Shown piece by piece: positions 57,751-64,000 of a DNA stretch of 64,000 nt. The stretch spans positions 62,001 to 126,000 of the forward strand of contig CAWCOA010000026.1 of NCBI GenBank assembly GCA_963797085.1. Reading direction: 5' to 3'. This DNA comes from JASJBU01 sp963797085. GTDB lineage: Bacteria; Pseudomonadota; Gammaproteobacteria; Chromatiales; Chromatiaceae. The position numbers and the translations under genes are program-made. Each line of letters opens with the position of its first letter. Within the stretch, counting starts at the first letter, position 1. The notes under the pieces are model-generated. The model saw nothing but the letters and a program-made list of their open reading frames with translations. It did no database searches and was not told the origin of the DNA.

Positions 57751-60345
57751 TCAAGCTGCAGTGACTACACTGACTTTGCTGAACGTCATCTCCCCGCCGG
57801 CCACATCGACCCTGATCACGTCTCCACTGCTGAACCGACCCGCCAGGATTTCCTGAGCCAGAGGATTCTCCAACTGCTGTCGAATGGCCCGTTTCAGCGG
57901 TCGCGCTCCGTAGACCGGGTCAAAGCCGGCCTCTCCCAGGCGATCGAGAGCCGCTTCCGTCACCTCCAGCCCCATTTCATGCTCTGCGAGGCGTTGATGC
58001 AGATAGCTGATCTGGATACTGGCGATGGCGCGAATCTGCTCCTGCGCCAAGGGGTGAAACACGACGATTTCATCCAACCGGTTGATAAACTCAGGCCGGA
58101 AAGCACTGCGCACCACCTCCATGACTGCCGCCTTCATCTCTGCATAGCGCTCTTCTCCGAAATTCATCTGGACAATATCTGAGCCCAGATTCGAGGTCAT
58201 CACGATGACCGTGTTGCGGAAATCGACGGTGCGCCCTTGACCATCCGTCAACCGGCCATCATCCAATACCTGCAAGAGTACATTGAACACATCCGGATGG
58301 GCCTTTTCCACTTCGTCCAAGAGAATCACCGAGTAGGGACGGCGGCGTACGGCCTCGGTCAGATAGCCACCTTCTTCATAGCCGACATAACCCGGGGGCG
58401 CGCCAATCAGGCGGGCTACGGAGTGTTTCTCCATGAATTCAGACATATCGACACGAATCATCGCCTCCTCCGTGTCGAACAGGAAATCCGCCAGCGCCTT
58501 ACACAACTCTGTCTTACCCACCCCGGTGGGGCCGAGAAACAGGAATGAACCATTCGGCTGGGTTGGATCGGACAGACCTGCACGGGAACGGCGAATGGCA
58601 TCACTCACGGCCTTGACCGCTTCAAGCTGGCCAATCACCCGTTGGCCAATCTCCTCTTCCATGCGCAGCAGTTTGTCCCGCTCTCCTTCAAGCATCTTAG
58701 AGACCGGGATGCCGGTCCATTTAGAGACGATTCCGGCGATCTCCTCTTCAGTCACTTTATTGCGCAGTAACTTCATCTCCTGCATCTCTGCCTGGGCAGC
58801 CATGTCCAGCTGCTTTTCCAGCTCAGGTATGCGCCCATACTGTAATTCAGACATCCGCGTCAGATCGCCCGCCCGCCGGGCAGTCTCCAACTCCAATCTG
58901 GCCCTTTCCAGGGATTCCTTGATGTGGGTTGTTCCCTGCAGTGCTGCCTTTTCCGATTTCCAGATCTCTTCCAGATCGGAAAACTCACGCTCCAGCCGCG
59001 CGATCTCCTCCTGCAGATGCGCGAGACGTTTCTTCGAGGCCTCATCGGTCTCCTTGTTCATCGCCTCACGTTCAATCTTTAATTGAATCAGACGCCGCTC
59101 CAAGCGGTCCATCGGCTCCGGTTTTGAATCGATCTCCATACGGATCTGAGAAGCCGCCTCATCCACCAGGTCGATCGCCTTGTCTGGCAACTGTCTGTCG
59201 GTGATGTAGCGATGGGAAAGCGTTGCTGCGGCAACGATCGCAGGGTCGGTAATATCCACCCCGTGATGCACCTCGTAACGTTCTTTCAGACCACGCAGGA
59301 TGGCGATCGTATCCTCCACGTTGGGTTCTTCGACAAGAACTTTCTGAAAACGCCGCTCCAGGGCAGCATCTTTTTCGACATACTGACGATATTCATCCAG
59401 TGTAGTGGCGCCGACACAGTGCAGTTCACCCCTTGCCAGGGCGGGTTTCAGCATGTTACCGGCATCCATGGAACCTTCAGCCTTGCCGGCCCCAACCATG
59501 GTATGCAACTCGTCGATGAACAGGATAATCTGCCCCTCCTGCTTGGAGAGATCATTGAGTACGGCCTTGAGGCGTTCTTCAAACTCCCCCCGAAACTTCG
59601 CCCCGGCAATCAGGGAACCCATATCCAGCGAGAGCAGGCGCTTGCTTTTCAGCCCCTCCGGCACTTCACCATTGATGATGCGCTGAGCGAGGCCTTCCAC
59701 AATCGCGGTTTTACCCACCCCTGGCTCGCCGATCAACACCGGATTATTCTTGGTGCGGCGTTGCAATACCTGGATCGTGCGGCGAATTTCATCGTCCCGA
59801 CCGATTACCGGATCGAGCTTGCCCTGCTCGGCGCGCTCAGTCAAGTCAATGGTATATTTTTCAAGGGCTTGTCGCTGGTCCTCTGCATTTGGGTCATCCA
59901 CACTCTGGCCACCCCGGACCTTCTCGATGGCCTTCTCCAGGGTTTCAACCGAACCACCCGCTTTGCGCAGCATCTCGCCCAGTTCACCCTTGTCCTCAAC
60001 GACAGCGAGGACAAACAGCTCACTGGAGATATACTGGTCTTTCCTCTGCTGGGCCAATTTATCCGTTTGATTCAGCAAACGCCCCAGATCATTCGAGATG
60101 TGCAGATCACCCGCTACACCCTGGACGCTGGGTAAACGCTCCAAGGCAGCACTCAGGTCTGAGCGCAAAAGATTGACATTCACATCGGCCTGAGTCAGCA
60201 GGTGACGTACCGTGCCGCCTTCCTGATCTAACAGTGCGCTGAGTAGATGTGCGGGTTCGATGAACTGATGATCGCGCCCGACCGCAAGACTCTGCGCATC
60301 CGCCAGAGCCATCTGAAATTTACTTGTTAAACGATCCATACGCAT
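57751..60345 (-). CDS. clpB: ClpB disaggregase
   Basis: Hexameric AAA+ chaperone rescuing aggregated proteins with DnaK. About 864 aa. N domain FQMALADAQSLAVGRDHQFIEPAHLLSALL; NBD1 Walker A GEPGVGKTAIVEGLA; long coiled-coil middle domain (~residues 400-530); NBD2 with GPTGVGKTELCKALADFLF, Walker B VILLDEVEKAHPDV and sensor 2 GARPLKRAIRQQLENPLA. The start MRMDRLTSKFQ (60345) matches the family; seven residues upstream are not conserved. A near-consensus sigma-32 promoter lies 30-60 bases upstream. Confidence 0.97.
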   Translation of the reverse strand: MRMDRLTSKFQMALADAQSLAVGRDHQFIEPAHLLSALLDQEGGTVRHLLTQADVNVNLLRSDLSAALERLPSVQGVAGDLHISNDLGRLLNQTDKLAQQRKDQYISSELFVLAVVEDKGELGEMLRKAGGSVETLEKAIEKVRGGQSVDDPNAEDQRQALEKYTIDLTERAEQGKLDPVIGRDDEIRRTIQVLQRRTKNNPVLIGEPGVGKTAIVEGLAQRIINGEVPEGLKSKRLLSLDMGSLIAGAKFRGEFEERLKAVLNDLSKQEGQIILFIDELHTMVGAGKAEGSMDAGNMLKPALARGELHCVGATTLDEYRQYVEKDAALERRFQKVLVEEPNVEDTIAILRGLKERYEVHHGVDITDPAIVAAATLSHRYITDRQLPDKAIDLVDEAASQIRMEIDSKPEPMDRLERRLIQLKIEREAMNKETDEASKKRLAHLQEEIARLEREFSDLEEIWKSEKAALQGTTHIKESLERARLELETARRAGDLTRMSELQYGRIPELEKQLDMAAQAEMQEMKLLRNKVTEEEIAGIVSKWTGIPVSKMLEGERDKLLRMEEEIGQRVIGQLEAVKAVSDAIRRSRAGLSDPTQPNGSFLFLGPTGVGKTELCKALADFLFDTEEAMIRVDMSEFMEKHSVARLIGAPPGYVGYEEGGYLTEAVRRRPYSVILLDEVEKAHPDVFNVLLQVLDDGRLTDGQGRTVDFRNTVIVMTSNLGSDIVQMNFGEERYAEMKAAVMEVVRSAFRPEFINRLDEIVVFHPLAQEQIRAIASIQISYLHQRLAEHEMGLEVTEAALDRLGEAGFDPVYGARPLKRAIRQQLENPLAQEILAGRFSSGDVIRVDVAGGEMTFSKVSVVTAA

Positions 60346-60378
60346 GAGAAAACTCCAAAAAATCAAGACTTACCCTTC

Positions 60379-60407
60379 AAATGGGGTGGTTTTAGTGAAA
60401 TTTCAAG
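60379..60407 (-). promoter_or_regulatory. Heat-shock (sigma-32) promoter of clpB
   Basis: On the minus strand CTTGAAA (60401-60407), 14 bases, CCCCATTT (60379-60386): an almost exact copy of the sigma-32 consensus CTTGAAA-N(11-16)-CCCCATNT, about 35 bases before the clpB ATG. Confidence 0.9.
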
Positions 60408-60485
60408 AAGTCCGACAAAAACAATCAACTTATACGGAGAAATGCCGAAACAGGATAGGACAAATAAGAATGCCGGATAATCAGT

Positions 60486-63133
60486 ATGTTAAAACATCGC
60501 CTTGCCGAAACCACTCATACCTCCGTATTTATCGGCATCTTTTTTGCGCTTGTGTGTTTTCTGCTGGCGGCAATAGCGGTCCAGCGCATCGATACCTTTC
60601 GTGAGTACCACAAGACTCTGGCGGATCATACAGTGCTGGTGGTGAGTAAAGAGATCAATCAATTAATCGGGGAAAGACGGCGCCTGCTTTACCTCTTTAC
60701 CAATTACGAGAAAGCACTGATTAACGCATGATCGAAGAACCAGAAAATGCCGAGATTGCCAGTAAACTCAGAGAGAAAGTACTCAGTTACTTCCCAGACG
60801 CCTTTTCCTACGCGCTAGCGGATAATAGCGGAAACCCATTGCTTGAAGACTTCGAGAACCGTATTGGCGAAATGTGCCAGCAGGAGATCATCAATTTTTC
60901 TCTTGAGCTTGAACATCACCCACAAATCCATCCGAATTTCTTGCAGTACCACTATGACACGATGGTGCAGCTGGACAACCCCAAAGGTTATATCTTCTTT
61001 GTCAGCTTCCAAACCGGCAGTCTTCAGAACCTGTTAAGACTCTCGGGACGACATCAGCACCGCCTGCTGTTATTGAATACCGAAACACCCAATCTGATTG
61101 AAGTAACCGCCTCCGGCAACCGCTATGAACTGAGCCTTGAAGACCCTATTCTGTCTCTGGCTGAAGAGAAAAGGATCTTGGCCGAAAAGGACATCTCCGG
61201 AACCCACTGGCGATTAGTGGATATCGGTGATCAAGATCTCGTCTCCGAGTTCGCTACCGAGGTCATGGAACAGGCCGTGTTGTTATTTTTTGCATTCCTG
61301 ATCCCCAGTGTCATCATGTTAATACTGATTATGCGAGGCAATCGCCGGCGAAAGATGGCAGAGACGGCCCTCCGCGAAGCAAAGGAGCAACTCGAGCTTG
61401 ATGTTCAACAACGCACCCGGGAGCTGCGCGAAAGTAAGGAACTGGCTGAAACAACCCTATCTTCTATCAGCGATGGCGTCATCACCACGGACATCCACGG
61501 GATCATAACTTCAATCAATCAGACCGCTGAACAACTGATTAACCAGCATTCGCAGACTGCAATCGGAGCACAACTCGATGATGTTCTCCAGCTTACCAAT
61601 GAGGAAACAGGTGAAATTATCGCACTTCCCCAACACGAATGCCTGAGTCAGGCGGAAACCGCACAGATTTCCAATCGTCCATTACTGCTTGCAACAGAGG
61701 CCGTGAACAGCAGGGTCGTACAAATATCTGTTGCTGTGATATATGGCCATGCTGGCAAACTGGTCGGGAATGTTCTGGTGATCCGAGACATTACGGATAC
61801 CCATCGCATGAATAATCAGCTGACCTGGCAGGCCACCCATGACACTCTGACCGGGCTTATCAATCGCATCGAGTTCGAGAATCGTCTGCACACCTCGATT
61901 GAACACGCCCACTCCGATCAGGCCAATCATGCATTGATGTATATCGATCTGGATCAGTTCAAAGTCGTCAATGACACCTGCGGACATATTGCCGGTGATG
62001 AGTTGCTACGCCAGATCGCCAATATCCTCACAGAAACAGCCCGTAGGACAGACATGGTTGCCCGCCTGGGGGGAGATGAATTCGCCATTCTGCTGGAATA
62101 CTGCCCCACTTCACAGGCCATCGCCATAGCGGAAGAGATACGCACCACGCTGCGCAATCATCGTTTCACCTGGAATGATAGACCCTTTACCGTTGGCGTC
62201 AGTATCGGCGTGGTCTCATTTAATGAGAGCTACAATAACCTGATCGAAATTCTCAGCGCTGCCGACAGTGCCTGTTATGCCGCCAAGGAAGCCGGGCGAA
62301 ATCGAGTTCATTTGTACGCTGAAGATGATCAAGCCATCGAACAACGTTATGGTGAGATGCAGTGGGTATCTCGGCTGAAACATGCCCTGGATGAACAGCG
62401 TTTTGTGTTGTTTTGCCAAAAGATTATCTCCATCGAAGCACCACTTGCCGATGAGGATAATATCGAAATACTCCTGCGACTCGAGGAGACTGATGGTCAA
62501 TTGGCGCCGCCTGGTGCGTTCATCCCTGCTGCGGAACGCTATGGAATCATGATCGATCTGGACCGGTACGTAGTCAGAGAAACCATACAATGGATGGAAA
62601 AGTATCCAATCAGCGGTTTCGTCTCCATCAACCTTTCCGCTCAATCGATAACCGACCCGACTTTTCTGGACGAATTGCTGGAGCTGATCATATCAAGCAG
62701 CCTGCATCCTTCGTCCCTGTTGTTTGAAGTCACTGAAACAGCCACGATCAGCAATCTGAAAAAGGCCCGCTCATTCATCGAACAGCTGAAAGGCATTGGT
62801 TGTCGTTTCGCACTGGACGACTTTGGAAGCGGCATGTCCTCTTTTGGATACCTGAAACACCTTCCGGTCGATTATTTAAAAATCGATGGTGAGTTTGTCC
62901 GGGATATCAGTTCAGACCCAATTGACCTGTCGATGGTCAAAGCAATCCATGAAGTCGCTAAAAACATGGACATGATGACCATAGCGGAATATGTGGAGGA
63001 CGAGATTACTTTACAAATACTCAAGGAAATCGGCGTTGATTATGGTCAGGGTTATGGTATTGCCAAGCCAATATCCCTGGCAGATTTCAGGCCAACGGAA
63101 GTCTGGCAAGCCAGACTGGATTCCATATCCTGA
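60486..63133 (+). CDS. Membrane PAS-GGDEF-EAL cyclic-di-GMP protein (one frame break near 60730)
   Basis: Two frames overlapping at 60728-60731 read as one ~882-aa protein. Part one: TM helix FIGIFFALVCFLLAAIAV then an extracytoplasmic start. Part two: the rest of the sensor domain, TM (AVLLFFAFLIPSVIMLILIM), coiled coil (MAETALREAKEQLELDVQQRTREL), PAS (SISDGVITTDIHGIITSIN), GGDEF domain with RLGGDEFAILLEY, product-binding RRTD I-site five residues before it, and EAL domain with EILLRL in place of EALLRW, ETA, DDFGSG and LKIDGEFV. Both catalytic sets look complete, so synthesis and hydrolysis of c-di-GMP are possible. Likely a single-base indel, since the ATG at 60728 would otherwise remove TM1. 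Confidence 0.88.
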
Positions 63134-63186
63134 ACAACTCTTCAGTAGTCTGAAAGGGTATAAACCTCCCCCTGCTCTCCGCTAAT

Positions 63187-63888
63187 TCAGGGCGAGAGAC
63201 TGCCACCACATATGCCGGCAGACTCTGCATGTTGATAGAGGCCATCGGCGTCAATCACTTCAATAGCGCTTCCGCTCACCCGAATCAGTCCCTGCTCAGT
63301 GAAATTATGTAGAATCCGCGAGAAGGTCTCCGGCTTGACCGAGAGACGGGAGGCAAGCACACCCTTGGGTATATTCAGATTGACTACACTTCCACGATCC
63401 TTGCCTTCGTCCCAGCGACCCCAAATATAACCGGCCACCCTGCCGGTGGCGCTCTGCAGGGTTAGATCATCGATCTCCTTGATCAGGCGCTTAAGACGTT
63501 GGGCCATATCTCCCATCAGCCGGAAACAGGTATCTACCGATTCCCGTAACAAGGCCAGGAATGCACTGTTGTCAAATGACAACAACTCCACATCGCCAAT
63601 CGCCGCTGCATTGACCGGATAGGCAGGGCTTTCACTGAACATCAGGGCCTCGGCGAAAGTCTGCCCTGGAGAGATGATCTCGATGACCTTCTCATTCCCG
63701 TTCAACGACAATCGATAGAGTTTGATCTGCCCCCCGGTAACAAGATAAAACCTGTTAGCTTCATCACCGACCTGAAACAGGGACTGCCCATCTATCAGAG
63801 AAAGCTTGCGGCTCATCGCTTCGACTCGCCGAATCTGATCATCATCCAATTTTGAGAATAGATAAGAGTTCTTCAGTATGAACATCAT
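63187..63888 (-). CDS. Crp/Fnr-family transcription regulator (Dnr-like)
   Basis: 233 aa. N-terminal cyclic-nucleotide-binding-like beta roll (LFSKLDDDQIRRVEAMSRKLSLIDGQSLFQVGDEANRFYLVTGGQIKLYR), dimer helix (CFRLMGDMAQRLKRLIKEIDDLTLQSATGRVAGYI), and winged helix with LNIPKGVLASRLSVKPETFSRILHNFTEQGLIRV. None of the N-terminal Cys ligands of Fnr is present, which points to the Dnr/NnrR branch, where heme may sense NO; the ligand is inferred only. It is convergent with the GGDEF-EAL gene, separated by 53 bases. Its promoter lies in the last 110 bases of the window, where no clear FNR box was seen. Confidence 0.85.
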   Translation of the reverse strand: MMFILKNSYLFSKLDDDQIRRVEAMSRKLSLIDGQSLFQVGDEANRFYLVTGGQIKLYRLSLNGNEKVIEIISPGQTFAEALMFSESPAYPVNAAAIGDVELLSFDNSAFLALLRESVDTCFRLMGDMAQRLKRLIKEIDDLTLQSATGRVAGYIWGRWDEGKDRGSVVNLNIPKGVLASRLSVKPETFSRILHNFTEQGLIRVSGSAIEVIDADGLYQHAESAGICGGSLSP

Positions 63889-64000
63889 TCAGCTAACCTG
63901 ATAAACAAGATACCGCACATGCGCATCTCCAATGATTTGGCAAAGACTCCAACAAGCAGGCAAATTCAATAGGACTTCCAAGTACGGTAATAGACATATC

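Noticed and set aside
59212..60135. 307-codon open frame antisense to clpB
   Set aside because: Shadow of an intact clpB.
62400..62500. Degenerate, inactive EAL domain
   Set aside because: EIL keeps the metal-binding Glu and the other catalytic blocks (ETA, DDFGSG, LKIDG) are present; E(I/V)L is a common subtype.

Overview
The window reads as a chromosomal segment of a Gammaproteobacterium. Core genes sit in gammaproteobacterial arrangements: ssb / YajR-like MFS transporter / uvrA, ribF-ileS-lspA, rluD-pgeF divergent from bamD, pilS-pilR-pilA, and pilB-pilC-pilD-coaE. The style (mid-to-high GC core, REP-like palindromes, BBP2-type barrel, Dnr-like regulator) would suit Chromatiales-type or sulfur-oxidising relatives, but that placement is only an impression. 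No rRNA, tRNA, CRISPR array, phage or transposase gene was recognised.

Layout. 0-5.6 kb: ssb, an MFS exporter, uvrA, a YegP-like protein. 6-7.7 kb: two decayed sensory genes (PhnD-type binding protein, chemoreceptor head). 7.5-12.4 kb: lspA (with an abnormal C-terminal extension), ileS and ribF, interrupted by a REP-like repeat array. 12.6-24.7 kb: an envelope/surface block. It holds two copies of a two-gene cassette of small secreted proteins flanking a divergent EnvZ/OmpR-like two-component system, a frame-broken TraB/TIKI-like secreted protein, a 3.7 kb frame-broken surface protein with an Asp run, and an outer-membrane barrel plus a small secreted protein bracketed by two inverted copies of a ~240 bp MITE-like element. 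24.7-32.9 kb: ugd, plsC, def, a gcvR-like ACT protein, pgeF, rluD, bamD, PII, nadE and a PP0621-type protein. 32.9-36.7 kb: pilS, pilR, pilA with a good sigma-54 promoter. 36.7-52.8 kb: a glycan/surface polysaccharide island (membrane glycosyltransferase with C-terminal repeat-like region, several GT2/GT4 enzymes, aminotransferase, epimerase, three methyltransferases, Wzx-type flippase, rmlA/rmlB) lying between pilA and pilB. 53.2-57.7 kb: pilB, pilC, pilD, coaE. 57.7-64 kb: clpB with an almost perfect heat-shock promoter, a PAS-GGDEF-EAL protein and a Crp/Fnr-family regulator.

A cross-cutting property is reading-frame breakage. Long housekeeping genes (uvrA, ileS, clpB, ugd, pilB) are open, but many others, including probably essential nadE, pilC and pilR, are broken by one or a few indels while the protein continues recognisably in the neighbouring frame. 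In the glycan operon the corrected genes overlap by 1-14 bases, as intact operons do. I read most of these as assembly indels or very recent mutations. The PhnD/chemoreceptor block and the first GT2 copy look more like true decay.

The most promising undescribed system is the duplicated small-secreted-protein cassette around the two-component system at 12.6-16.4 kb, with Gly/Arg-rich C-terminal tails in three or four nearby secreted proteins and RNA hairpins between the genes, one of which buries the kinase ribosome-binding site.
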